From NCBI GenBank assembly GCA_902769535.1, contig CACXPH010000011.1:1-53844 (forward strand): a DNA stretch of 53,844 nt. Direction: 5' to 3'. Made by a program: the position numbers and the translations under genes. Below, one piece after another: positions 17,653 through 24,565 of the stretch. The notes under the pieces are model-generated. The model made no database searches and was not told where the DNA came from. It saw nothing but the letters and a program-made list of their open reading frames with translations. The stretch's first letter is position 1; the number at the start of each line of letters is the position of its first letter. The stretch is from an uncultured Bacteroidales bacterium. Lineage in GTDB: Bacteria > Bacteroidota > Bacteroidia > Bacteroidales > Paludibacteraceae.

Positions 17653-17683
17653 CAAAGGTACAAAAAATATTTGACTTGTGCAA
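17653..17683 (-). promoter_or_regulatory. Promoter of the acyl/decarboxylase operon with inverted repeat
   Basis: TTG (17683-17681), 20 nt, TACCTTTG (17660-17653) on the minus strand. GCGGCGC-TTTTATC-GCGCCGC overlaps the expected transcription start. It differs from the repeat at 8228 in loop sequence but has the same position and arm. Confidence 0.75.
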
Positions 17684-17741
17684 ATAAAAGTAACAATATT
17701 TTGTTATTTTATAGCATTTTATATTAAAAAGTAATAATATT

Positions 17742-18167
17742 TTAGCAGTTTCGCCGCATTCCCCGATAGATCTGCGTGTACATCCAGCCGTAGAACTTAT
17801 AATGCTGAGTACTCCCTCTCGGTATCGTCTCCAGATACTCCGCGTACTTCTGCTGCCAGATCCTCGCTTGCTTTATATCTTCCTCTCCGAACTCCTCCGG
17901 ATGATAGCACACCCGCTCGATATCATGCGCCATCCGCTGTGCCGCCTTAATCATCTCTCGATTCCGCGTCGCTCCCTCTGCCCACGGCCCTTCGTGAAAA
18001 TGGTACGTATACACCAGGTGCACCTTACTCCCGTCTTCATCTATCCATTTTTCTCCCCAGTAATGCCACTTGCAAACCAACCGAGCTCGGTTGACCTGCC
18101 CTTCTTTTACACTGTCCAGCGCGCCACGCACTGTATCAATTCCTGTTACAAATGTTACTTTTGCCAT
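17742..18167 (-). CDS. Hypothetical protein, 141 aa
   Basis: I do not recognise this protein. It starts MAKVTFVTGIDTVRGALDS, a start style seen in Bacteroidales hypothetical proteins that travel with mobile DNA, and is rich in Trp, Tyr, His and Cys (VCKWHYWGEKW, YTYHFHEGPW). Helical middle and C-terminal parts follow (IKQARIWQQKYAEYLETI, HYKFYGWMYTQIYRG). There is no signal peptide or membrane segment. It lies downstream of a DUF3987 gene on the same strand, with a 300-nt gap full of short repeats, and upstream of the acyl operon promoter. No enzyme motif is visible. Confidence 0.6.
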   Translation of the reverse strand: MAKVTFVTGIDTVRGALDSVKEGQVNRARLVCKWHYWGEKWIDEDGSKVHLVYTYHFHEGPWAEGATRNREMIKAAQRMAHDIERVCYHPEEFGEEDIKQARIWQQKYAEYLETIPRGSTQHYKFYGWMYTQIYRGMRRNC

Positions 18168-18273
18168 ACTTTTTTTTACTTTCCGATTTGATTAGACAAA
18201 TGTTTTCGTTGTTTTTTCTTTTGAAGGCTTTACTTGTCAGAGTACAGAAATCACCTATCTATCACGGAGGCTT

Positions 18274-18312
18274 GTCCTATGTATCCTAGACTTTAGTCCT
18301 ACCTTCGTCCTA
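18274..18312 (-). promoter_or_regulatory. Array of four TAGGAY sites
   Basis: On the minus strand TAGGAC, TAGGAC, TAGGAT and TAGGAC start 11, 13 and 9 nt apart, about one helical turn each. They lie in the 300-nt gap upstream of the 17742-18167 gene. The rest of the gap holds the short-phrase tract at 18340-18370 and the hairpin at 18391-18468; I see no gene in it. Confidence 0.4.
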
Positions 18313-18339
18313 ATCACAACCCACCCTCACCGTGCCCTT

Positions 18340-18370
18340 TCCTTCATTCGTTAACTCGTTCATTCCTTTA
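18340..18370. repeat. Short-phrase tract (cattcgtt/actcgtt/cattcctt)
   Basis: TTCATTCGTTAACTCGTTCA then TTCCTTTA. It matches the phrases at 178-208 in different order. Confidence 0.5.
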
Positions 18371-18390
18371 ATATATCCTTGTCACTATGT

Positions 18391-18468
18391 CGCTTTGTCG
18401 TTTTCTCTGTATCTTGCTTTATTTCAGCCTTTTACATCCGTTCCCAAAAGCGACATAGCGACAAAGCG
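18391..18468 (-). terminator. Long-loop inverted repeat after the DUF3987 gene
   Basis: CGCTTTGTCG (18391-18400) pairs perfectly with CGACAAAGCG (18459-18468), which starts at the stop codon of the DUF3987 gene. Each arm is extended by another TGTCGC phrase. There is no U-tract, so it may be a recombination or regulatory site rather than a terminator. Confidence 0.35.
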
Positions 18469-19728
18469 TCATGCTACTTTGCGATATTGACCGTGAGCTT
18501 TCTTCTCAACCATGCCGTTTTCTATCCAACTCAGATTCCATCGCTCGACAGTCCTCATCGATATCCCTTGACGTTTCGCCTCGGCTGCCAACGCCTGATG
18601 GTCGTACTCCGCCTTCAGTTGCTCAAAGAGCACCTTTCGTTGATCAATCGGTTTGATCTCCGGTACCGACTCCTGTGCATCGCCGTTAATCATCTTGTAT
18701 GCACTCGCCATGTGTACCAACAGCTTGCTCCCTATCATCTCCGCCGTCTCATAGTCCTCATCCGCGCAATAGAGTCCTTTGTTCATTAGCCCCGAATTTA
18801 ATTCGGGTATATCTCCCCTCATCGCCGTCAGTATCATCGCTATTCGCTCGATTTGTACTGCCATTCGTACCACCGCCGAGTGGAAGTTATCGCCGAGCAA
18901 TCCGATCAACGTTTTGTACTCCGTCTCCAGATGTTCTCCTAACCGCTCTTTCTGACTCTCCGTCAGACTCCATTCGCGCTCACCTCCGGTCATCAACTGC
19001 TCGTAGGTACGCAAGAGCCTGTTCCCTACTATCTTCGCCACAGTCCCTCGTCCGCCTTTGGACGAGACGTACCGCTTGTCAAACGGATTCGTTCCGGTAA
19101 TCACCACCGTCAACAGACGACTGAAATAACCGTTCTCCACACTCGGCACTAACGCCTTATATTGCCCGAATGTACCGGTTAGAAGCACGCTCAGCTGCGG
19201 ATTCTTAATCTCCGAACTCCCGGTACAACGGTTCCTGCTGATAGCCTCATGTTCCGCCGCCTTTCGCAATGCCGTGTTGTAGTTCGCCGCACTCGTCCGC
19301 CATATATCCGTGATCACACTCCCCTCGCTCTCGTGCATGTATCCGCGGCCTCCCTGCATCTCCATCGCCTTATACCATGCCGGCAAAGTGCTGTCTCCCG
19401 CAATAAGCATTGGATACTGCGCATCAATCACGCGCGCCATCTCTAAGGCCTGGTTCGCAATACCCTTTCCGCTCGCTGCCGCAGCCAGAATGAAACATTG
19501 CAGATTCGCGTAGTACTTCTTGCCCGTCGGACCGTACCGGAAATAGATATTTGGTACGCACGCACTCGCGGCCGCAAGCGTAGCCATCAGGATAATGTCC
19601 TGTTCCTCCGGCGTTGCCGCCAGACTGATCATCTGTTGTACACTCTCAGGAAGTTTTTGCATGTCGAGATGTTCCACAATGCGGAGGCCTTCCTGCTCCT
19701 CCATAGATAAAGAATGGATTCTTTCCAT
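18469..19728 (-). CDS. DUF3987 domain protein (mobile-element associated, RecA/helicase-like)
   Basis: The 419 residues match the DUF3987 core: ...ATLAAASACVPNIYFRYG...FILAAAASGKGIANQALEMA (Walker A-like ASGKG about residue 88), ESEGSVITD (Walker B-like), and LSVLLTGTFGQ. The last 60 residues (ALAAEAKRQGISMRTVERWNLSWIENGMV) form a helix-turn-helix. Full-length relatives in Bacteroides mobile elements usually carry an N-terminal VirE/primase region; here the protein starts directly at the ATPase core. The role is presumed to be in mobile-element replication or mobilisation, with no direct proof. A -7 box and terminator lie upstream. Confidence 0.75.
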   Translation of the reverse strand: MERIHSLSMEEQEGLRIVEHLDMQKLPESVQQMISLAATPEEQDIILMATLAAASACVPNIYFRYGPTGKKYYANLQCFILAAAASGKGIANQALEMARVIDAQYPMLIAGDSTLPAWYKAMEMQGGRGYMHESEGSVITDIWRTSAANYNTALRKAAEHEAISRNRCTGSSEIKNPQLSVLLTGTFGQYKALVPSVENGYFSRLLTVVITGTNPFDKRYVSSKGGRGTVAKIVGNRLLRTYEQLMTGGEREWSLTESQKERLGEHLETEYKTLIGLLGDNFHSAVVRMAVQIERIAMILTAMRGDIPELNSGLMNKGLYCADEDYETAEMIGSKLLVHMASAYKMINGDAQESVPEIKPIDQRKVLFEQLKAEYDHQALAAEAKRQGISMRTVERWNLSWIENGMVEKKAHGQYRKVA

Positions 19729-19866
19729 AATTAAAGTTTGTTTTAGTTAATAATGTTAATTACTCATGACGTGAACCAATGTAAGGTTCGCGGTATGAAG
19801 AGGAGGAATTGAGACAATTATACGAGTTACGCTTGTAACGAAGTCATTGATCTCCAATTCCGACGA

Positions 19867-19897
19867 CAAAGTTACAACACAAAACGTCCCTTTTAAA
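19867..19897 (-). promoter_or_regulatory. Probable promoter of the DUF3987 gene
   Basis: TAACTTTG (19874-19867) is a good -7 box, but the -33 position has TTT rather than TTG. A near-palindrome, GTCCCTTTTAAAGGAC (19886-19901), overlaps the -33 region and could be an operator. The leader is about 130 nt. Confidence 0.45.
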
Positions 19898-19905
19898 GGA
19901 CGCAT

Positions 19906-19938
19906 AAAAAAAAGGACGTCACCTGACGTCACTTTTTT
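19906..19938 (-). terminator. Terminator of the hipBA operon
   Basis: GACGTCACCTGACGTC forms a tight stem between eight A on the left and six T on the right. It overlaps the last codon and stop of the 19929-21014 gene. The symmetry means it could work in both directions. Confidence 0.7.
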
Positions 19939-21014
19939 GCTTTGCTCTTCATTCGCTTCCCCAGCGCGTTATCATCGACATACCAACCGAAGATGAAACT
20001 TAACTGCCGGCACATTTCTGTCAATTTATGCGCTCGAAAATAATATTTGAATTCCGCATCATATCTACACCGCTCGAGAATATACTCTCGCACTTTCACA
20101 TAATTGCGTTCAGGAGGAATAGGCATTGTATCATCTAAGAAAATCTCCTGCCTGATATCCTTCTTTTTGCCCCCGGTAGGAGCCGGATCTATCTTTTGTT
20201 CCACGAAATCCTTCCAAAGCCTCATCCATTTTCGGAACAGATTGATCTGTGCCGGAGTAAAGTCTTTCATCTCGGGTTTGAGGAAGTCGTAATCGGTTTC
20301 GTTTTTCAGGATCTCTTGCTTGATTTGCGCCAACTGCACCTTGTCGTCCGGATAGAGATTCGCTTCATCTTGGGCTACCTTCCATAGCCACTCCCAATAA
20401 CCCATTAACACCTGCTCCGCACGTAAACCTTCAAAAACAAAAGTAGGCTCAATTGGCTCGATTTCATCGGGTTTTTCAAGTTGTTGAGCAACGGTATACA
20501 CCGCTACCGGATCACTCCAGTCGATAGATAACAACTGCTGCCGACGTGTCTCTATATATCCGGCGTCAAAGAGCCATTGCGCGAAAGGACCTTTCCATGG
20601 CACCAACTCATATATCTGCGCTCTCACCTGCTCCCGCACCAGCCGGTGCATATAGTCCATTAGTAATCCGAATGCTAAGTCATATAGCCGGTCGTTGCCG
20701 CAGATGGCATACAGCCGTTTACTCTCTCCGTCTATCTCCATATACGCCTCGTTGAGCGCCTGTACTTCGGTCGTAAACAAGCCTCCGTTTTCGCGTCTCA
20801 CCTCGCGTTCGTAGCGAAGAAAGAACTGCTCACGCTGCTCATCATCATCCACCGCTATACCGCGTGCATCGCCTTCAGGCGTATCCACCAGCAGCGCCGC
20901 CACAATAGCCGCAGCGAGCATACCGCCTATTACGACCTCATCATCAGCCGGCACATAGATAAGCCTGTGCGTCTCATAGCGGAGCGTATCCGAGAAAATG
21001 AAATTTTCTAACAT
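19929..21014 (-). CDS. Hypothetical third gene of the hipBA operon
   Basis: I do not recognise this protein. The chosen start (MLENFIFSDTLRYETHRL, 361 residues) lies 1 nt after the hipA stop; an ATG at 21029 would overlap hipA by 14 nt. It has a hydrophobic patch (VVIGGMLAAAIVAALLVD, about residues 27-44), then mostly charged helical sequence and a C-terminal segment YVKVREYILERCRYDAEFKYYFRAH with a basic tail. No signal peptide. The tight spacing suggests co-expression with the HipBA pair, perhaps as a modulator, or simply as mobile-island cargo. The gene ends inside the operon terminator. Confidence 0.6.
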   Translation of the reverse strand: MLENFIFSDTLRYETHRLIYVPADDEVVIGGMLAAAIVAALLVDTPEGDARGIAVDDDEQREQFFLRYEREVRRENGGLFTTEVQALNEAYMEIDGESKRLYAICGNDRLYDLAFGLLMDYMHRLVREQVRAQIYELVPWKGPFAQWLFDAGYIETRRQQLLSIDWSDPVAVYTVAQQLEKPDEIEPIEPTFVFEGLRAEQVLMGYWEWLWKVAQDEANLYPDDKVQLAQIKQEILKNETDYDFLKPEMKDFTPAQINLFRKWMRLWKDFVEQKIDPAPTGGKKKDIRQEIFLDDTMPIPPERNYVKVREYILERCRYDAEFKYYFRAHKLTEMCRQLSFIFGWYVDDNALGKRMKSKAKK

Positions 21015-21015
21015 A

Positions 21016-22290
21016 TTATACGTACACATGCGTTTTTTCTATGGCATCAATGGTGGATTGTGGAATATCTGAGTTCTCTTTGGCAAGGCGTGACCACTGG
21101 CTGACAGCATCCACCACTTGATCAATGATTTGTTTGGCTCCCTTTACATTCATCTCACTAGCCACCGTCAAGAGATCCTCGCGACTGATGTTATCCCACT
21201 TGTTGTTAATCGACATCTGATGGGTAGCCGTCCATCCTCCGTTCGGATTATACGCCCAACTCATATCATATGCCGGAGACAGATGCCAAACACCTTGGCG
21301 ATCCATGAGGAAGGATATATTTTTCGTATGATCATCCTGATTGCGCGCTACGACGTTGAATACCATTCGGCGATAGAACTCCTCCGCTTCGGGATAGGTC
21401 AGCCGCAGCCGACGCATGACACCAAATGCCTGCTCATAGGAATAGGCATGGAGCATATTGAAGTCATAGTGCGCCAATCCGCAGAGTGTCTGCATATGAA
21501 TCTTATCACCCTTGACGCGATCAAAACGGCGCGTCATAAAGTGCGCACGGTCATGTTCACGAAAGAGACGACACTCCGTCATGTTAATGCCTGCTGCTTT
21601 GGCGAGCAGGTAATGAACATATTCGATTTCGCCGAAATGCATCGGATCGCCGAGTTCTTTATTGGTTACGCCATCCAGTTTGATGAGCCAGTAATCAAAT
21701 CCCTCCGGTGCCGTCGTCTGTCCGCTTCGCACTTCACCCGTTGCATCATTATACGCAATCACCGCCTTTGCCCGTTGCCCACCGGCGGAGGTTCCCACTT
21801 TGATTATATTCGCTATAGCTTCTTGGGAATCTGCCTTGAGATTCGTATAGAACGCTTCCTTATTCTGCAATACCTGATTTGCTACCGCTATAAGGGAATC
21901 TATCTCCAGTTTCTCAGAGTTCTCCAAATAATCCGCATAAGCCGGCACAAACTCCAAGGCACCCATACCTCGCTTGCCTTGATAGCACAGGCGCTCTATG
22001 GGGTTAGCAAAAGTTTTACCGACAGACACTAACCATTTATCCAGCAAAGCACGACCGAAGGCATCGGGTAGCGCGTCCGCTAATAATCCGGGAAGACCAT
22101 TAAACGTATTACTACGTAGCTCGGGAAACTCGTAGATCTTATTCTTCACTACCGGCATCATCAACGGAGACAACTCCATGCCTTGCGTTGCAAAATCGTC
22201 ATCATAGCGAAAAACTGCCACGTTGCGACGCTCGTCCCACGCAACTGCGCCGACGCGTTCTCCCCATAAGATAACTTCTGCGCTTACCAT
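21016..22290 (-). CDS. hipA: HipA-family serine/threonine kinase toxin
   Basis: The HipA kinase toxin of a type II toxin-antitoxin pair. Relatives phosphorylate aminoacyl-tRNA synthetases or other targets and cause growth arrest. Motifs are the N-terminal Couple_hipA domain, the G-loop/autophosphorylation segment GTSAGGQRAKAVIA (about 165-178), ATP-binding Lys in YWLIKLDG, the catalytic loop NVVARNQDDHTKN (about 309-321) and the metal-binding LSPAYDMSWAYN. 424 residues is a full length, and all catalytic residues are present. It overlaps the antitoxin gene by 7 nt and precedes a third gene by 1 nt. Confidence 0.9.
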   Translation of the reverse strand: MVSAEVILWGERVGAVAWDERRNVAVFRYDDDFATQGMELSPLMMPVVKNKIYEFPELRSNTFNGLPGLLADALPDAFGRALLDKWLVSVGKTFANPIERLCYQGKRGMGALEFVPAYADYLENSEKLEIDSLIAVANQVLQNKEAFYTNLKADSQEAIANIIKVGTSAGGQRAKAVIAYNDATGEVRSGQTTAPEGFDYWLIKLDGVTNKELGDPMHFGEIEYVHYLLAKAAGINMTECRLFREHDRAHFMTRRFDRVKGDKIHMQTLCGLAHYDFNMLHAYSYEQAFGVMRRLRLTYPEAEEFYRRMVFNVVARNQDDHTKNISFLMDRQGVWHLSPAYDMSWAYNPNGGWTATHQMSINNKWDNISREDLLTVASEMNVKGAKQIIDQVVDAVSQWSRLAKENSDIPQSTIDAIEKTHVYV

Positions 22291-22637
22291 TCTGATTCAG
22301 GATTAGGTTGTTGAACAATATTAGCTGACTTAGAAGAACTTGCACGCTTAGGCTGCGGATGTGATTTCTGATAGTCTGCCATCGCAATCGGATCTAACTG
22401 TTCTTCCTCAAAAAACAGATACAGCATATTCAACGCATTCAACGCGCGCAGAATCATCAATAATGTAAGTAATGATGGATTGCTTCCGTTTTCAATCTGA
22501 CTAATACTGAAAGCCGAAACGCCACTACGCTCGGCAAGAGTTTTTTGAGACAAATTTGCCCCTAAACGCAGACGCTTTATTTTCTGCCCGATTTCCTTTA
22601 ATAGGACCTTGTCCGATGCCAAATACAGGTCAGTCAT
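22284..22637 (-). CDS. hipB: HipB-family XRE antitoxin
   Basis: A helix-turn-helix regulator: IGQKIKRLRLGANLSQKTLA, SGVSAFSISQIENGSNPSLLTLL is a canonical XRE domain. A linker and a basic tail of 30 residues (KSHPQPKRASSSKSANIV) may contact HipA. It should bind the operon promoter and neutralise HipA. I chose the ATG at 22637, because the longer frame from 22673 would start within the -7 box. It gives 117 residues. A TAGATATATCTA palindrome lies 2 nt upstream of the start. Confidence 0.85.
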   Translation of the reverse strand: MTDLYLASDKVLLKEIGQKIKRLRLGANLSQKTLAERSGVSAFSISQIENGSNPSLLTLLMILRALNALNMLYLFFEEEQLDPIAMADYQKSHPQPKRASSSKSANIVQQPNPESEW

Positions 22638-22639
22638 AT

Positions 22640-22693
22640 TAGATATATCTATAATTACGGCGCAAAGGTACAAATAATTTTAGATATAACCAA
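22640..22693 (-). promoter_or_regulatory. hipBA promoter and operator
   Basis: TTG (22693-22691), 20 nt, TACCTTTG (22670-22663) on the minus strand. A perfect palindrome, TAGATATATCTA (22640-22651), lies downstream, and a half copy, TAGATATA (22681-22688), lies in the spacer beside the -33 box. The layout suits autorepression by HipB. Confidence 0.7.
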
Positions 22694-22719
22694 ATATTTT
22701 TGAAAAAAAATGTGATTTT

Positions 22720-22860
22720 TCAAAAAACGTCTCCTACTTTTACTGCCTTTCCGAGTTCAAAGGCGGGTGCTTTACCCGGCTCAAATAATAGAATGACATC
22801 ACTGCCGCCAAAGAGGAAAGAGCCGATCTCTTCGCCTTGGTGTAGATGGAATGGAAATTT
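22720..22860 (-). pseudogene. Orphan 3' end of a phosphatidylserine decarboxylase gene (copy B)
   Basis: An open stretch without a start reads HLHQGEEIGSFLFGGSDV, then ILLFEPGKAPAFELGKAVKV, then GDVF and a stop. It is the C-terminal self-cleavage module of a PSD, aligned with the last 42 residues of the 14163-15203 protein (GGSDV.L.FEPG and VGD conserved). Upstream, homology ends at a GAAATTTGAAAT tract that touches the stop codon of the DUF4143 gene. It is in the same orientation as the intact gene. Confidence 0.75.
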
Positions 22861-22903
22861 GAAATAATCGTTCCCCTTGAGGGATAAGAAATTTGAAATT
22901 ACC
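22856..22903. repeat. Tract of gaaatttgaaat phrases around a degenerate G/C palindrome
   Basis: AAATTTGAAAT phrases flank TTCCCCTTGAGGG (22871-22883), a degenerate relative of the G/C element found in UvrD, TrxB, FtsK and AroA. The tract supplies the stop codon of the DUF4143 gene. Confidence 0.5.
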
Positions 22904-24251
22904 TCAACCCCTTCATATCCACCTTATATATCAGCGGCTCCTCCGACACGCGCTTCCGCAGGAACATCGTCATGTATATCGGCGCATACAGCGTCCTATC
23001 CTTCACCGACACGTTCTTGTTACTCAGCACAATCGCACGACCTATCCCATAATCCTTGTTCTTCATCACATTGCTCAGCGCCGAATGCCGTTGATAATCC
23101 TTTCCCGACTTCACCTCCAGAGGTATAATCTCGTCGTCTTGCTCCAGCACAAAATCCAACTCGCCTTGCTTCTTGCTGTTGAAATACCGCAAGTCCCAGC
23201 CATGCGCCATCAACTCCTGCGCCACCAGATTCTCGTATATCGCTCCGCAGTTAATGTTCACGTCTCCCGATAACATCTGCAGTGCTATCCCGTCTGCATA
23301 CTGAACTGCCAGCAGCCCCACATCGTTCTGGAATAACTTAAACAACGATCGTTGTTCGCTCAGTTTCAATGGTGTCACCGGCTCCGATACATTGTAGGTC
23401 GGCAACGCCACTCCTGCATCTTTCAGCCAGATAAAACCATTCTCCATCCGATTGAACTGACGATGCTCGTTCATATCTTTCAATATAAACCGCTTGTTCT
23501 TCGCATTCAACTCCGACGGTATCAACGAGAATATCTCATCGATGTACAACTTATTATCCGGATCGTACTGCGCTATATCCCAATGGTACAGCGTCAGTAT
23601 CTCTTCTTGTTTCTTGCGCACCGCATGCATATCGTTCGTGTCCAGGTACGTCTGAACGGCTGCCGGCATACCTCCTATCAGCAGGTATAACGTCAAGATA
23701 CGCAGCATACTCTCATGCACCACTTCATCCACCGATGTATGCTCGTTCCATGCTTTCTCAATTGATGCCAGTACCTCTTCGCTCACACCTAATGCCTCTG
23801 CAAACTCCCGCAAGTCCAATGGATACACATCTTCTACGGCCATATATCCCACCGGCACACTGCGCACATCTTGCAGCGTCACACCCAATAGACTCCCACT
23901 TAATGCGTACCGAAAACTCCCTTCGTCAACCAGGAATTTTATCCATGTCACCACTTCGGCATATTTCTGCACTTCGTCGAAGAATATCAGTGTCTTGCCT
24001 TTCTGAAGCGTCTTGTTATAGTACGCACTCATGCGGAACAGCACCTCTTCGGCATTCTTTGCTCCTTCAAAGATACGATAAGCTTCTTTATCTTCATGGA
24101 AGTTTATTTCCAGTAGGTTCATTTTGGCTCTTTGGGCATACCTACGAATAGCAATGGTCTTTCCCACTTGCCTTGCACCGGTCAACAACAACGCAGACTT
24201 GTTGTTAGCGTAGTGATTTTCAATGATTTTATCTAACCTTCTATCTATCAT
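22899..24251 (-). CDS. AAA-family ATPase with DUF4143 (AAA_14) C-terminal domain
   Basis: The 450 residues show the AAA_14 plus DUF4143 architecture. Walker A is GARQVGKT (25-32), Walker B LIFFDEVQ (88-95), sensor ALSGSLLG, and a C-terminal PD-(D/E)XK-like region GELDFVLEQ...IIPLEVKSGK (about 367-390) with intact acidic and Lys positions. Proteins of this type are very common, multi-copy and often mobile in Bacteroidales, and may act as DNA-linked ATPases or defence or toxin-like factors. The real function is not established. The gene has its own promoter and a five-site regulatory array, and is flanked on both sides by orphan decarboxylase 3' ends. Confidence 0.85.
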   Translation of the reverse strand: MIDRRLDKIIENHYANNKSALLLTGARQVGKTIAIRRYAQRAKMNLLEINFHEDKEAYRIFEGAKNAEEVLFRMSAYYNKTLQKGKTLIFFDEVQKYAEVVTWIKFLVDEGSFRYALSGSLLGVTLQDVRSVPVGYMAVEDVYPLDLREFAEALGVSEEVLASIEKAWNEHTSVDEVVHESMLRILTLYLLIGGMPAAVQTYLDTNDMHAVRKKQEEILTLYHWDIAQYDPDNKLYIDEIFSLIPSELNAKNKRFILKDMNEHRQFNRMENGFIWLKDAGVALPTYNVSEPVTPLKLSEQRSLFKLFQNDVGLLAVQYADGIALQMLSGDVNINCGAIYENLVAQELMAHGWDLRYFNSKKQGELDFVLEQDDEIIPLEVKSGKDYQRHSALSNVMKNKDYGIGRAIVLSNKNVSVKDRTLYAPIYMTMFLRKRVSEEPLIYKVDMKGLR

Positions 24252-24256
24252 ATGCT

Positions 24257-24394
24257 ACTTTTCCAATATGTTTTTATGGTATTTATGTTACTTTTCCAAC
24301 ACGTTTTAGTGCTATATATGTTACTTTTCTAATATTTCGCGCCGCAAAATTACACTTTTCTATCGAATTATGCAAATGCTTTTTACACTTTTCT
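24257..24394 (-). promoter_or_regulatory. Five-site helically phased GAAAAGT array across promoter and leader
   Basis: The minus-strand motif (G/A)GAAAAGT occurs at 24257-24264, 24290-24297, 24323-24330, 24354-24361 and 24387-24394, with spacings of 33, 33, 31 and 33 nt, i.e. three helical turns. The first three lie in the leader of the DUF4143 gene, the closest ending 5 nt before the ATG. The fourth is between the -7 and -33 boxes and the fifth is upstream of -33. Confidence 0.7.
24345..24375 (-). promoter_or_regulatory. Promoter of the DUF4143 ATPase gene
   Basis: TTG (24375-24373), 20 nt, TAATTTTG (24352-24345) on the minus strand. The leader is about 90 nt and contains three of the array sites. 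Confidence 0.75.
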
Positions 24395-24532
24395 ATGTTT
24401 TTCTGCCATTTTTGTCAAATTATCCCCTACTTTCACCATCTTTCCAAGTTCAAAAGCAGGTGCTTTGTCGGGTTCGAAGAGAAGGATGATGTCGCTGCCA
24501 CCGAATTCAAAACGACCTAATTCGTCGTTTTT
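24383..24532 (-). pseudogene. Orphan 3' end of a phosphatidylserine decarboxylase gene (copy C)
   Basis: A stop-bounded frame reads IHKNDELGRFEFGGSDII, LLFEPDKAPAFELGKMVK, VGDN, then runs past the normal end into array DNA and stops at 24383. It is closer to copy B (both have APAFELGK.VKVGD) than to the intact gene. Upstream, homology ends in the GTGTATGGTGTATGG tract right behind the stop of the FecR-like gene. Confidence 0.75.
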
Positions 24533-24565
24533 GTGTATGGTGTATGGTGTAGGGTGTAGAGTGTT
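24533..24565. repeat. 7-nt tract (gtgtatg/gtgtagg)
   Basis: GTGTATGGTGTATGGTGTAG and GGTGTAGAGTG form imperfect tandem heptamers between copy C and the FecR-like stop codon. The same phrase follows rseC at 36869-36890. Confidence 0.7.

Noticed and set aside
24251-24394. The 33-nt periodic array as a CRISPR
   Set aside because: The repeated part is only about 8-15 nt, spacers are A/T-rich and related, and it sits on a promoter.
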